Part shown: piece after piece, positions 17,249 to 26,564 of the stretch
Layout: every line of letters begins with the position of its first letter
How positions within the stretch are numbered: position 1 is the stretch's first letter
NCBI GenBank assembly: GCA_019056435.1
Contig: CP077641.1
Coordinates: forward strand, 3,720,001 to 3,784,000
Direction: 5' to 3'
From: Stutzerimonas stutzeri
Lineage (GTDB): Bacteria > Pseudomonadota > Gammaproteobacteria > Pseudomonadales > Pseudomonadaceae
DNA: 64,000 nt
Translations under genes and position numbers: made by a program
Notes under the pieces: generated by a model
What the model saw: the letters and a program-made list of their open reading frames with translations, nothing else
What the model was told of the DNA's origin: nothing
Databases searched by the model: none

Positions 17249-17537
17249 TTGGCGTCCCGACTAAAGACGAGATGCCCGGCAATGGCGCTGGCCAGTGCCT
17301 TCTGCGATAGTTGGCCGTCCAACCCATCGGTTGGTGTGCCTCCAGCCCACAAGGCTTCGAGGCGCAGTGACGCATTGCGAGGCCCGCTGCCCTACCCCTG
17401 CTCAGCGCAGCATCCGCGTCCTTTCGCGCTACCCGCGCGTCCCTATGGCGCATCAGCCATTGCTGTGCCGGTCACCCTCGAACAGTGCCTGGCCGTTCGC
17501 CCAATAAAACCAAGACTGATCCGAACAAGGACGCCTC

Positions 17538-18533
17538 ATGAAACTGACTCGCTGCCTTACTGCCCTGGCCGCCGCAGCGGCCCTGTCCGCCACCTTCTCC
17601 GTCGCTGCCCGCGAATATTCCGTGTCCACCGTGCTGTCCGACGCCTTCCCCTGGGGCCAGGCCGCGCAGAAGTGGGCGGATCTAGTGGCCGAACGCTCCA
17701 ACGGCGAAATCACCCTTCGGGTCTATCCCAACGCACAATTGGTCGCCGGCGACCAGACCAAGGAATTCTCGGCCATGCGTTCGGGGCTGATCGACATGGC
17801 CGTCGGCTCGACCATCAACTGGTCGCCGCAGGTACCGGAGCTGAACCTCTTCTCGCTGCCCTTCCTGATGGCCGACAGCGCCGACCTCGACGCCATTACC
17901 CAGGGCGAAGCTGGCAAGCAGGCCTTCGCCGCCATCGAGAAGCGCGGCATCGTTCCCTTGGCCTGGGGCGAGAACGGTTTCCGTGAAATCTCCAACTCCT
18001 CCAAGCCGGTCAAGACGCCGGCTGACCTGTCCGGCCTGAAGATCCGCGTGGTCGGCTCGCCGCTGTTCCAGGACACCTTCACCGCGCTCGGCGCCAACCC
18101 GACCCAGATGAGCTGGGCCGACGCCAAGCCGGCGCTGACCACTGGCGCCGTCGACGGTCAGGAGAACCCGCTGTCGGTGTTCGACGTGGCTCGGGTCGAT
18201 CAGGTCGGTCAGAAGTACCTGACGCTGTGGCATTACATGGCCGACCCGCTGGTCTTCGCCGTCAACCAGCGTGTCTGGAAGCAGCTGCCGGAAGCGGATC
18301 GCGAAATCCTGCGTCAGGCGGCCATCGATGCCGGCAAATGGGAAATCGAGCTGTCGCGCAGCGCCGAAGCCAAGCGGCTCGAGGACATTCGCGCCCGTGG
18401 CGTCGAAGTGACCGAGCTGAGCGATGCCGAGCATCAGGCGTTTGTCGAGGCCACCCGCGTGGTGCATGAAAAGTGGGCCCCGAAGATCGGTGCCGAGCTG
18501 ATCGAAGCCGCCCGCACCGCCATCGCCGAGTAA
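17538..18533 (+). CDS. TRAP transporter solute-binding protein (DctP family), second system
   Basis: A 331-residue periplasmic protein with a 24-residue signal peptide (CLTALAAAAALSATFSVAA). The family core DLSGLKIRVVGSPLFQDTF includes Arg170, the carboxylate-binding residue. Length and sequence are of the classical DctP branch, so an organic acid is the likely ligand, but C4-dicarboxylate cannot be assumed. The leader has AATAAAACCAAG and GAACAAGGA, again A-rich near the ribosome site. It heads a dctP-dctQ-dctM operon. No sigma-54 element of good quality was seen in front of it, unlike the first system. Confidence 0.9.
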   Translation: MKLTRCLTALAAAAALSATFSVAAREYSVSTVLSDAFPWGQAAQKWADLVAERSNGEITLRVYPNAQLVAGDQTKEFSAMRSGLIDMAVGSTINWSPQVPELNLFSLPFLMADSADLDAITQGEAGKQAFAAIEKRGIVPLAWGENGFREISNSSKPVKTPADLSGLKIRVVGSPLFQDTFTALGANPTQMSWADAKPALTTGAVDGQENPLSVFDVARVDQVGQKYLTLWHYMADPLVFAVNQRVWKQLPEADREILRQAAIDAGKWEIELSRSAEAKRLEDIRARGVEVTELSDAEHQAFVEATRVVHEKWAPKIGAELIEAARTAIAE

Positions 18534-18545
18534 TACACCGCTTTG

Positions 18546-18568
18546 CCCGGCGGCGCGGGGCCGCCGGG
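18546..18568 (+). other. Hairpin between dctP and dctQ of the second TRAP operon
   Basis: CCCGGCGG and CCGCCGGG form an 8-bp stem around CGCGGGG in the 49-bp gap after the binding-protein gene. It mirrors the hairpin in the same place in the first TRAP operon (3080-3100), although the sequence is different. Confidence 0.55.
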
Positions 18569-18582
18569 GTTCGAGGACTTTC

Positions 18583-19059
18583 ATGGACAATCGACAGGAC
18601 GCGCGCCTTGAGCGCGTGCTGGCCACCCTGGCGCTGGTGATCATCGGCCTGATCAGTCTGGCCAACGTGGTGGTTCGCTACTTCACCAACGCGTCATTTG
18701 CCTTCACCGAGGAAATCTCGGTCTTTCTGCTCGTCATGCTGACCTTCGCCGGCGCTTCGGTGGCGATGCGCAGCAACCGGCACATCCGCATCGGCTTCGT
18801 CGAACGGCTGTTCCCCCGACTCCGCGTGCCGCTGATCCTGCTGCAATGGCTGGCCGGCGTGCTGGTCCTGGGGATGGTGCTCTGGTACGGCGGTCAGTTC
18901 GCACTGGAGGAATACCAGTGGGAATCGGAGTCGCCCGGTCTCGGCCTGCCCAATTGGTGGTACGTGGTCTGGCTGCCGCTGCTGGCCCTGCTGATGCTGG
19001 TACGCCTGACGCAGATGACCATCGACCGCCTGCGCGGGAGGCTTAGCGATGAGCCCTGA
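18583..19059 (+). CDS. TRAP transporter small membrane subunit (DctQ family), second system
   Basis: A 158-residue protein with four hydrophobic helices and the DctQ pattern ANVVVRYFTNASFAFTEEIS followed by MRSNRHIRIGFVERLF. It overlaps the large subunit gene by 11 bp (ATG 19049 inside its last codons), a sign of coupled translation. Confidence 0.9.
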   Translation: MDNRQDARLERVLATLALVIIGLISLANVVVRYFTNASFAFTEEISVFLLVMLTFAGASVAMRSNRHIRIGFVERLFPRLRVPLILLQWLAGVLVLGMVLWYGGQFALEEYQWESESPGLGLPNWWYVVWLPLLALLMLVRLTQMTIDRLRGRLSDEP

Positions 19060-20344
19060 TGTCTGGATGCTCGCCAGCTTCCTGCTGTTGCTGCTGATCG
19101 GTGTGCCGGTGGCCTTTTCCCTCGCCCTGTCCGGTGCGATCGGCATCATTGCCGGGCTTTCCCCCGACATGCTCGCCACGCTCGGCACCAACACCTACAA
19201 CGGGGTCGCCAAATACCCCTTGATCGCCATTCCGCTGTTCATCCTGACCGGGCTGGTGTTCGAGAAATCCGGCGTGGCGCTGCGCCTGGTGCGCTTCGCG
19301 CAGGCATTGATCGGCCCACGGCATGGCGGGCTGGCGATGGTCGCCATTCTGGTCTGCCTGATCATGGGTGGCATGAGTGGCTCCGGCCCGGCTGATGCTG
19401 CCGCGGTCGCCATGGTGATGTTGCCGAGCATGACCCGCGCCGGCTATCCCAAGCCCTTCTCCGCGACACTGATCGCCGCGTCGGCCTCCACCGCGATCCT
19501 GATCCCGCCGTCGATCGCGCTGATTCTCTACTCCATCGTCGTGCCCGGCGTGGATTTGCGCGCGCTGTTCGCGGCGGGGTTGTTTCCCGGCATCATCGCC
19601 GGCCTGGTGTTGTTGCTACCGGCCTGGTTGCTGTCGCGTCGTTATGGGTGGGAAAACCCGGACGATGCCGAGCGCCCACCGCTGGGTGAAAGTTTTCGCC
19701 AGGCGCTACCGGCGCTGTTCGCCCCGGTGCTGATCCTCGGCGGGTTGCGCAGCGGCCTGTTCACACCGACCGAGGCCGCGGTGGCGGGCGTGACCTATGG
19801 CGTGCTGGTCGGTCTGTTCGTCACGCGTGAGCTGGACTGGCGCAACCTGTGGCGTCTGTGCGGCGAAGCGGCGGTCATCTCCGGCGTGGTGATGCTGATC
19901 ATCGCGCTGGCCGGGATCTTCGCCTGGGCCGGCACCATGCTCGGCACCTTCCGCCACCTCGCCGAGTGGCTGATCTCGCTTTCCGACAACGGCGCGGTAT
20001 TGCTGATACTGGTGATGGTCGCGGTGCTGCTGGCCGGCATGCTGCTCGATGCGATCTCCATCTACCTGATCCTGATGCCGATCCTCATCCCGGTAATGCA
20101 GCACTTCGGCTGGAACCCCGTGTGGTTCGGCATCCTCTTGGCGATGAACATCGCCATCGGACAGTTCACCCCACCGGTGGCGATCAACCTGATGGTCACC
20201 GCCGAAGTCGCCAAGATCCGCCTGGAGCAGACGGTCGGCTGGGCGATGCTGTTCGTCCTGGTGATGGGCAGCGCCCTGGTGCTGGTAGCCCTGTTCCCGG
20301 AAATCGCGCTATGGCTGCCGAGGGTGCTGGGGTACGCGGTGTAA
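19049..20344 (+). CDS. TRAP transporter large permease (DctM family), second system
   Basis: A 431-residue protein with about 12 hydrophobic helices and the family motifs GPADAAAVAMVMLPSM, ILIPPSIALILYSIV and FTPPVAINLMVT. It completes the transporter. A LysR gene faces it downstream with a 147-bp gap that holds no clear terminator. Confidence 0.92.
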   Translation: MSPDVWMLASFLLLLLIGVPVAFSLALSGAIGIIAGLSPDMLATLGTNTYNGVAKYPLIAIPLFILTGLVFEKSGVALRLVRFAQALIGPRHGGLAMVAILVCLIMGGMSGSGPADAAAVAMVMLPSMTRAGYPKPFSATLIAASASTAILIPPSIALILYSIVVPGVDLRALFAAGLFPGIIAGLVLLLPAWLLSRRYGWENPDDAERPPLGESFRQALPALFAPVLILGGLRSGLFTPTEAAVAGVTYGVLVGLFVTRELDWRNLWRLCGEAAVISGVVMLIIALAGIFAWAGTMLGTFRHLAEWLISLSDNGAVLLILVMVAVLLAGMLLDAISIYLILMPILIPVMQHFGWNPVWFGILLAMNIAIGQFTPPVAINLMVTAEVAKIRLEQTVGWAMLFVLVMGSALVLVALFPEIALWLPRVLGYAV

Positions 20345-20491
20345 GCGATGGCGCCCGTCGCAGGGTTCCAATCGGGCGTGCGGTGTCAGGTTCGGTGGGC
20401 TGGCCGGCGCCGAGCGCAGAGCGAACGCCGCCCGATGAGCGTGTCAAAACGGGCTAGCAAGCCTGCGCCTAGCAGGCCCGAGCCGGCCATT

Positions 20492-21397
20492 TCAACGCGC
20501 ACGATTGGCCATCAGCTCGACGACCCAGTCGATGAACACACGAAGCTTGGCGCTGACATGTCGGTTGGGTGGGAACGCGATGTACATCGGCATCGGGTCC
20601 AGCTGCCAGTCATCGAACAGCTGCACCAGCTCACCGCGCGCCAGGGGCTCTTCGGCCATGTAGTCCGGCAGCCAGAACACGCCCATGCCGGCCAGGCCGG
20701 CGGCCAGGTAGGCGTTGCCGTCGTCCACTGACAGCGTGTAGCGACCCTGGACCAGGAGGCGTTCGTCTGCGCGATGCATGGCATAAGGGAACACCTTGCC
20801 GGTGCGTGCCCAGAGGAAGCCGACCACCCGATGGTGGGTGTTTTCCAGCTCTGATGGACTTACCGGGATGCCGGCACGCTCCAGGTAGCGAGGCGCCGCG
20901 TAGACGCCCAATTGCAGATCACCGATGTGCCGCGCCATCAGCGACAGGTCAGTCAGCTCGCCACCGCGCACTACGCAATCGACATTTTCGTCGATCAGGT
21001 CGATCTTGCGGTCGCTCACGCCCAGATCGAGCTGAATCTCGGGAAACCGGGCGTGGAAGGCCGGCAATGCCGGAATGAGGATCAGCCGAGCGAAAGGACT
21101 GGGCACATCCACCCGCAGCCGCCCCCTGGGTGAACTCGAGGCGCTGGAAAGACTGGTTTCCGCATCGTCCAGGTCCGCCAGCAAGCGAACGGCCCGCTCG
21201 TAGTAGGCGACGCCATCGGCCGTCACGTTGACCTTGCGTGTGGTCCGATTGAGCAATCTGACACGCAGCCTTGCCTCGAGCTGCTGCACCAGTTGAGTAA
21301 CGCTGGTCTTGCTCAGGTGCAACGTCTCGGCGGCTTTGGTGAAGCTCCCCGTTTCGACCACACGCACAAAAGCCTGCATAGCAACGAAGCGGTCCAT
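20492..21397 (-). CDS. LysR-family transcriptional regulator
   Basis: A 301-residue regulator with an N-terminal winged helix (AFVRVVETGSFTKAAETLHLSKTSVTQLVQQLE, quoted in two parts: residues 9-19 and 20-41) and a C-terminal effector domain. It belongs to the large CrgA/DmlR-like subgroup. It is divergent from the RidA gene with a 130-bp gap and may control it, or the TRAP operon behind it. The target is not determined. Confidence 0.88.
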   Translation of the reverse strand: MDRFVAMQAFVRVVETGSFTKAAETLHLSKTSVTQLVQQLEARLRVRLLNRTTRKVNVTADGVAYYERAVRLLADLDDAETSLSSASSSPRGRLRVDVPSPFARLILIPALPAFHARFPEIQLDLGVSDRKIDLIDENVDCVVRGGELTDLSLMARHIGDLQLGVYAAPRYLERAGIPVSPSELENTHHRVVGFLWARTGKVFPYAMHRADERLLVQGRYTLSVDDGNAYLAAGLAGMGVFWLPDYMAEEPLARGELVQLFDDWQLDPMPMYIAFPPNRHVSAKLRVFIDWVVELMANRAR

Positions 21398-21527
21398 GTC
21401 GCCTCCAACGTCGATTGTTTGGAATTCAGAAACAGTCCTGACCAGACTCGCGAGTTTATCCGCGCAACCTCGCCTTCTACAGTCTCTTCACCCAAAGCAC
21501 GGGTCCACCATGTACGAGGAGACAACC

Positions 21528-21932
21528 ATGCCAGTCCGTGACGTCGTATTTCCCGCCGGCCGCCAGGCACTGTACGAAAAGAACCGCTACTCGCCCGCGA
21601 TCCGCTCCAATGGCTTCCTGTTCGTATCCGGACAGGTCGGCAGCCGCGAGGACGGCTCGCCCGAACCCGACCTCAAGGCGCAGGTGCGGCTGGCCTTCGC
21701 GAACCTGAACGCCATCCTCAAGGAGGCCGGATGCACCTTCGACGATGTGATCGATGTCACCGCGTTCATCGTCGATCCACACACTCATTTCGAAACCATA
21801 TGGCCCGTCGTGCATGAGCTCTGGGGCGACGCGCCCTACCCCACGCTGACCGGCATCGGCGTGACCTGGCTTTACGGCTTCCAATTCGAGATCAAGGTGA
21901 TTGCGAAACTGCCTGAGTCGGCTGCTGCGTGA
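21528..21932 (+). CDS. RidA-family protein
   Basis: A 134-residue Rid protein (YjgF/YER057c/UK114 fold) that in the archetype hydrolyses reactive enamine/imine intermediates. Visible features are NGFLFVSGQVGSREDGSPEPD, the central ILKEAGCTFDDVIDVTAFIVD and the C-terminal PTLTGIGVTWLYGFQFEIKV. The last motif lacks the Arg of true RidA (usually RxxV in that strand), so it may belong to a Rid subgroup with another role. Start chosen at 21528 because GAGGA lies seven bases upstream; the ATG at 21510 would place that site inside the gene. Confidence 0.85.
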   Translation: MPVRDVVFPAGRQALYEKNRYSPAIRSNGFLFVSGQVGSREDGSPEPDLKAQVRLAFANLNAILKEAGCTFDDVIDVTAFIVDPHTHFETIWPVVHELWGDAPYPTLTGIGVTWLYGFQFEIKVIAKLPESAAA

Positions 21933-22070
21933 GCCTGGGTACGAAGGGCGCTGTTCGAATCGGCCAGCGCGTTGCTTCGCTGGCGGTTCGAGCGGGTCTA
22001 TGCTCAACGGCAGCCGGGCGGTCTAATGACGCGCCCGATCCCGAGCAACCCCTACGCCCGAGTGCTATCC

Positions 22071-22679
22071 ATGCAATTGATCTACGCCCCTGCGTCGCCC
22101 TTCGCCCGAAAAGTTCGCGTGCTCGCGCTCGAGACCGGCCTCGGGTCCCGGCTGGAACTGGTCGAGACCGCCGTGCTGCCGGTAACCCTCAATGAGCGCG
22201 TCAACACCGCCAACCCGCTGGGGAAGATCCCGGTGCTGATGACTGACGACGGTGAAGCCCTGTTCGACAGCCGCGTGATCTGCGAGTACCTCGACAGCCT
22301 GCACGATCGGTCGAAGCTGTTTCCGGCTGACCCGGCCAAGCGCTGGAAGACGCTGCGGCTTGCCGCGCTGGCCGATGGGTTGATGGAGGCAGCCGTGCTG
22401 ACGCGCTACGAACAGGTCGCCCGCCCAGCCGAACGACGCTGGGACGACTGGGTTGACGGGCAGCTGGGCAAGGTCCGTCGGGCCCTGCGCGCCCTGGAAG
22501 ACGATACCGAGTCGTTGCCAGGTGCGCTGGACATCGCCCAGATCGGCGTCGCTTGCGCCTTGGGTTACCTGGACTTTCGCTTCGCCGAGCTGAACTGGCG
22601 AAACGAATTCCCCCGGCTGGTGGCCTTCCAGGATGAATTTTCGCAACGCGAATCGATGCGGCTCACCGAGCCGGCATAA
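22071..22679 (+). CDS. Glutathione S-transferase (YibF-like)
   Basis: A 202-residue protein with an N-terminal thioredoxin-like domain (SPFARKVRVLALE, residues about 8-20; cis-Pro in GKIPVL; glutathione-binding DSRVICEYL) and an all-helical C-terminal domain. The motif order is that of YibF-type GSTs, not of maleylacetoacetate isomerase, so it is not the missing hmgC of the homogentisate pathway. In-frame starts at 21972 and 22026 exist; 22071 gives the family N-terminus, but has a weak ribosome site. Confidence 0.82.
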   Translation: MQLIYAPASPFARKVRVLALETGLGSRLELVETAVLPVTLNERVNTANPLGKIPVLMTDDGEALFDSRVICEYLDSLHDRSKLFPADPAKRWKTLRLAALADGLMEAAVLTRYEQVARPAERRWDDWVDGQLGKVRRALRALEDDTESLPGALDIAQIGVACALGYLDFRFAELNWRNEFPRLVAFQDEFSQRESMRLTEPA

Positions 22680-22766
22680 CGTTCGCGTATCGCATCAGCG
22701 TGGTGTGCCCTGTAGATGCGATCGCGAAACGGCGCTGCGCACCCCACCGGCAAAGCGCTTTTCACC

Positions 22767-22848
22767 CGAACTAGCCAGGGCCCTAGGCCTCGGCTAGTTC
22801 GACCCGCTGAACCGCACAGCGGGTTCATTCGCGAGCAAGCTCGCTCCG
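22767..22848. repeat. Nested hairpins and a REP-type sequence between gst and pgm
   Basis: Three inverted repeats follow each other: CGAACTAGCC / GGCTAGTTCG (22767-22776, 22792-22801), ACCCGCTG / CAGCGGGT (22802-22809, 22817-22824) and GCGAGC-AA-GCTCGC inside TTCGCGAGCAAGCTCGCTCC. The last is a well known Pseudomonas REP core. The block lies between the convergent gst and pgm genes and probably serves as a bidirectional terminator. Confidence 0.65.
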
Positions 22849-22857
22849 GTTCATTGC

Positions 22858-24522
22858 TCAGCCGTTCAGTACGCCATCCACCAGCGCCTTGGCCTCGTCC
22901 TGGATACGCTTGAGGTGCGTCTCGCCTTCGAAGCTTTCGGCGTAAATCTTGTAGACATCCTCGGTACCGGACGGCCGCGCCGCGAACCAGCCGTTGTCGG
23001 TCACGACCTTGAGCCCGCCGATGGCGGCGCCGTTACCTGGCGCCTCGGTGAGAATCTGGGTAATGGGCTGGCCGGCCAGCTCGGCGGCTGTGACCTGGGA
23101 AGCGGACAGCTTGCCCAACTTTGCCTTCTGCTCGCGATTGGCCGGTGCATCGATGCGCTGGTAGACCGGCGCGCCGAAACGCTCGGTCAGCGCCTTGTAG
23201 CGCTCGCCCGGGTCCTTGCCGGTGACGGCGGTGATTTCCGCAGCCAGCAGCCCGAGGATAAGGCCGTCCTTGTCGGTGGACCAGGCACCGCCCTGCTTAC
23301 GCAGGAAGGACGCGCCCGCGGATTCCTCGCCGCCGAAGCCGAGGCTGCCATCCATCAAACCATCGACGAACCACTTGAAGCCCACCGGCACCTCGACCAC
23401 CCGGCGATCGATGCCGGCCGCAACGCGATCGATCATCGAGGACGACACGAGGGTCTTGCCGATGCCAGCACCCGCGCTCCATTCCGGGCGATGGGTGAAC
23501 AGGTATTCGATGGCGACGGCCAGGTAATGGTTGGGGTTCAGCAGGCCAACCGACCGTGCAACGATCCCGTGGCGGTCATGATCAGTGTCGCAGGCGAAGG
23601 AGACGTCGAAGCGGTCCTTGTTCTCGATCAGCCCCGCCATGGCGTGCGGCGAGCTGCAATCCATGCGGATCTTGCCATCCCAGTCCAGGCGCATGAAGCG
23701 GAACGTCGGGTCGACGCGGGTCGAGAGCACCTCGAGCGGCAGCCCGTAGCGCTCAGCGATGCGCGTCCAGTAATGCACACCGGCCCCACCGAGCGGGTCG
23801 ACGCCGAACTTCAGCCCGCTGTTGCGGATCGCCTCGAGGTCGATGACCTGCTCCAGCCCACCGACATAGTGCTCGATGAAGTCGAAGCGCTGGGTGGTCG
23901 AGGCGTTCAAGGCCTGGGCGTAGTCGATCCGCTGGACGCCCTCGAGCCCGGCGGCCAGCAGCGCGTTGGCGCGCTCCTGGATCCACTTCGTCACGCCGGT
24001 ATCGGCCGGGCCGCCGTTGGTGGGGTTGTACTTGAAACCGCCATCGGCCGGCGGATTGTGCGACGGCGTGATGACGATACCGTCGGCCAGGCCACTGTGG
24101 CGGCCAGCGTTGTATTCGAGGATGGCGTTGGAAATCGCCGGGGTCGGCGTGTAACCGGGTTCGCCGTTGGTTTCGGGACAACCGGCATCGATACGCGTCT
24201 CGACACCATTGGCCGCGAGCACTTCGAGCGCCGAGACAAAGGCCGGTTCGGACAGCGCGTGCGTGTCCATGCCGACGAAGAGCGGGCCGTTGATGCCCTG
24301 CGCCCGGCGGTAATCACAGATCGCCTGGGTGGTGGCGAGGATGTGCCATTCGTTGAAGCTCGTCTTCAGCGAGGAGCCGCGGTGGCCGGACGTGCCGAAC
24401 GCGACCTGCTGAGCCGGGTCGGACACATCCGGTCGCTCGCTGTAATAGCGCGAGATCAGGCGCGGGACGTTGGTCAGGCTGTGTTCGTCGGGGAGGCGTC
24501 CTGCGTTGAGGTCGGTGCTCAT
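22858..24522 (-). CDS. pgm: Phosphoglucomutase (alpha-D-glucose phosphate-specific)
   Basis: A 554-residue enzyme interconverting glucose 1-phosphate and glucose 6-phosphate. Motifs: FGTSGHRG near the N-terminus, the phosphoserine loop [13 protein letters not shown], the metal site DTDHDRHG, the sugar loop [10 protein letters not shown] and the phosphate loop [12 protein letters not shown]. The start is ATG 24522; the frame is open 396 bp further upstream but without the family sequence. It would handle glucose 1-phosphate from glycogen/trehalose metabolism. Its promoter lies in the 208-bp gap before the LysE gene, which is on the same strand. Confidence 0.95.
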   Translation of the reverse strand: MSTDLNAGRLPDEHSLTNVPRLISRYYSERPDVSDPAQQVAFGTSGHRGSSLKTSFNEWHILATTQAICDYRRAQGINGPLFVGMDTHALSEPAFVSALEVLAANGVETRIDAGCPETNGEPGYTPTPAISNAILEYNAGRHSGLADGIVITPSHNPPADGGFKYNPTNGGPADTGVTKWIQERANALLAAGLEGVQRIDYAQALNASTTQRFDFIEHYVGGLEQVIDLEAIRNSGLKFGVDPLGGAGVHYWTRIAERYGLPLEVLSTRVDPTFRFMRLDWDGKIRMDCSSPHAMAGLIENKDRFDVSFACDTDHDRHGIVARSVGLLNPNHYLAVAIEYLFTHRPEWSAGAGIGKTLVSSSMIDRVAAGIDRRVVEVPVGFKWFVDGLMDGSLGFGGEESAGASFLRKQGGAWSTDKDGLILGLLAAEITAVTGKDPGERYKALTERFGAPVYQRIDAPANREQKAKLGKLSASQVTAAELAGQPITQILTEAPGNGAAIGGLKVVTDNGWFAARPSGTEDVYKIYAESFEGETHLKRIQDEAKALVDGVLNG

Positions 24523-24730
24523 CAGTCGTTCCTGTGATGGGTCATGAAATCGCCTCGTGCGCCAATACGCACCGCAGGCCAGCGAGCGACCAAGACGGGG
24601 CGAGGTCGTTGTGTAGGCGCTTCGACCCCCTTCCCTTGGGCTTTGGTTCCCCAACCGTGTGCAAGCAATCGGGCGGCCGCATGATAGAGCCTTCGAACCA
24701 CCCGGCGAAGCGATTCGAAACCGCGATCGA

Positions 24731-25324
24731 TCAGAGCAACAGGCTGCTCCAGGCCGAAACGAGGAGCAGCAGCGCCATGCCTCGGTTGAAGCGTCGCACC
24801 GCGCTGGCCGTGCGCAGGACACCGACCGCGCCGCGACCCAACGCGGCCCAGCCCGCCAGGCATGGCACTGCAACGAGAAAGAACAGCAATGCGTAGACCG
24901 CATAACCGGCAACCCCACCGTCGGCGGTGGTGAACACGCCGACCACGGCGAAAGCCATCATCCAGGTCTTCGGATTGATCAGCTGCAGGCCGGCGCCACC
25001 CCAGGCGCCGATGCGCAGGCCGCTTGCTTCGGCGTCGAGCGCCTCGCCCGCGCTGCGCCACAGTTTCCAGGCCAGCACGGATATCCAGGCGACGCCGAGC
25101 CAGGCCATGCCTTGCTGAACGCCGGGCAGGCGCAACACGATTTCGCCCAGCCCCAGGCCGACCAGCAACACGATGGCCGCCGCACTGGCGCACGCTCCGA
25201 GCACCAGCGGGACTGCCGCACGCCAGCCGAATCGCGCACTGTTGCTGAGCACCAGCATGTTGGTCGGCCCGGGCGTAATCGAGGCGACGAAGGCGAACAG
25301 GACGAAGGGCATGAACTGGCTCAT
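24731..25324 (-). CDS. LysE-family amino acid exporter
   Basis: A 197-residue inner-membrane protein with six hydrophobic segments and the family opening [25 protein letters not shown] (quoted in part: [15 protein letters not shown]), plus [13 protein letters not shown], the second LysE motif. It exports an amino acid or derivative such as homoserine lactone or threonine. A broken AraC regulator lies upstream on the same strand with 102 bp between, the common pairing of a LysE exporter with its regulator. Confidence 0.88.
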   Translation of the reverse strand: MSQFMPFVLFAFVASITPGPTNMLVLSNSARFGWRAAVPLVLGACASAAAIVLLVGLGLGEIVLRLPGVQQGMAWLGVAWISVLAWKLWRSAGEALDAEASGLRIGAWGGAGLQLINPKTWMMAFAVVGVFTTADGGVAGYAVYALLFFLVAVPCLAGWAALGRGAVGVLRTASAVRRFNRGMALLLLVSAWSSLLL

Positions 25325-25426
25325 GACCGCGCCTCGACAGTCAGGCGGGTCCGTTGCAGGGGGGACGGGAATGGCATGGCGGCAGCTCCGGGTGAAGAAG
25401 ACGCTGCCAGCTTGCGAGCAGATCGT

Positions 25427-26264
25427 TCAGCGGTCTGGAAGGTTTGAGCACTGCCTGCGGTACGCCGCCGGACTCAAGCCATACGCACGCCGAAACCACC
25501 GGCCCAGATGGCTCTGGTCGGCGAACCCCAGCTCACTGGCGACGCTCGCCGGCGCGAGCCCTGGCGCAGCAGCTTGCGCGCCAGGCTCAGGCGCAGCTGC
25601 ACGAGGTACGCATGCGGCGCAAGGCCGAAGGAGGCCTTGAAGGCGCGGGACAGGCGAAAACGATCCACCCCGGCGACAACCGCCAGCTCGTCCAGGCCCA
25701 CGTCCTGGTCGAGGTGCGCATGGAGATAGTCCCTCGCCTTGATCGCTGCGGCCGGCAGACGAGGGGTCGTCTCGAGTCGCCGCCGCCAGCGCATCCGGCT
25801 GGACAAGGTTTCCAGCAGCGCATCGAGCGCGGCGTGCCGGACGATGCGCATCTCACCGTGATAAAGCGCCTGCAACGCGTTGGCAATGCGAAGCGCCAGA
25901 TCAGGCTCGCTGGTGAGGGTCTCGGCGAAGGTGGGCAGGCAGTCCTCGGGAACTTCATCGCAGAGGCTCTGTAACTGCGACTTCAGCCAGTGCGGTTGCA
26001 GATAGAGCGTCGAATAGGTGAAGCCTCCGGGGACGGCGCCAGACCGTCGTGGATTTCGCCGGGCTCAAGCAGGAAGACCTGCCCGGGCAGGCTGTTGTGC
26101 AGCGTCTTGCGGCAGTTGAACTGCTGCACGCCCTGCTCGGTGAAGCCGACGAGATAGCTGTCATGCCAATGCGGGTCGTAGGCATGCCCTTCGAAATGAG
26201 CGCGGATGATCTCGATCCCGGTCTCGGCATCCAGCTTCAGGTCGATCCAGCTGTCGTTGCTCAT
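25427..26264 (-). pseudogene. AraC-family regulator, interrupted by two single-base frameshifts
   Basis: Joined over three frames the sequence gives a normal AraC protein of about 279 residues: an N-terminal cupin sensor (HAYDPHWHDSYLVGFTEQGV, SLPGQVFLLEPGEIHDG) and two C-terminal helix-turn-helix motifs (LDELAVVAGVDRFRLSRAFK and VASELGFADQSHLGRWFRR). The first break is at about 26024 (CC where CCC is needed) and the second at 25559-25561 (CCC where CCCC is needed). Both are one-base losses in short runs, which fits sequencing error as well as real decay. The intact gene would be the natural regulator of the adjacent LysE exporter. Confidence 0.82.
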
Positions 26265-26564
26265 GCCACAAACGCCCCTGCACGCCGTTCGCAGTGTGTG
26301 TCAATGGCCATCTCGGCCGTGGCGCTCAGTGTCATGCAATGCAGGGTGGGTTTTCTAGAACGTCTGTGCAGCGGGTGCATATGGATCGGTCGCGGCGCCA
26401 CGGCCAATCGGCGCGAACCGCCCGTCGGAAGCGACTCGCAGGTCGGGCTAACACGCCGATACAGCACGTACTGCCGGCCACCAGGCTGCACGGAACCGCA
26501 GGAGCGCGAAGCCCTGTCCATGCTGCCAGGCCTGCCGCCCCTTCGAGCCTGACGATTTGCCTCC

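Noticed and set aside
17319..17334. CCAACC-CATC-GGTTGG as an operator of the second TRAP operon
   Set aside because: The arms are only six bases, the site is about 200 bp from the gene and no second copy was seen; kept as a note and not as a finding.
17329..17350. Sigma-54 promoter for the second TRAP operon (GG-N10-GC near 17333)
   Set aside because: The spacing is right but the -24 box is TGGTGT and the -12 box is poor, well below the other three candidates.
22071..22679. GST as the missing maleylacetoacetate isomerase
   Set aside because: The N-terminal motif SPFARKVRV is of the YibF type; the SSCSYRVRI-like motif of zeta-class enzymes is absent.
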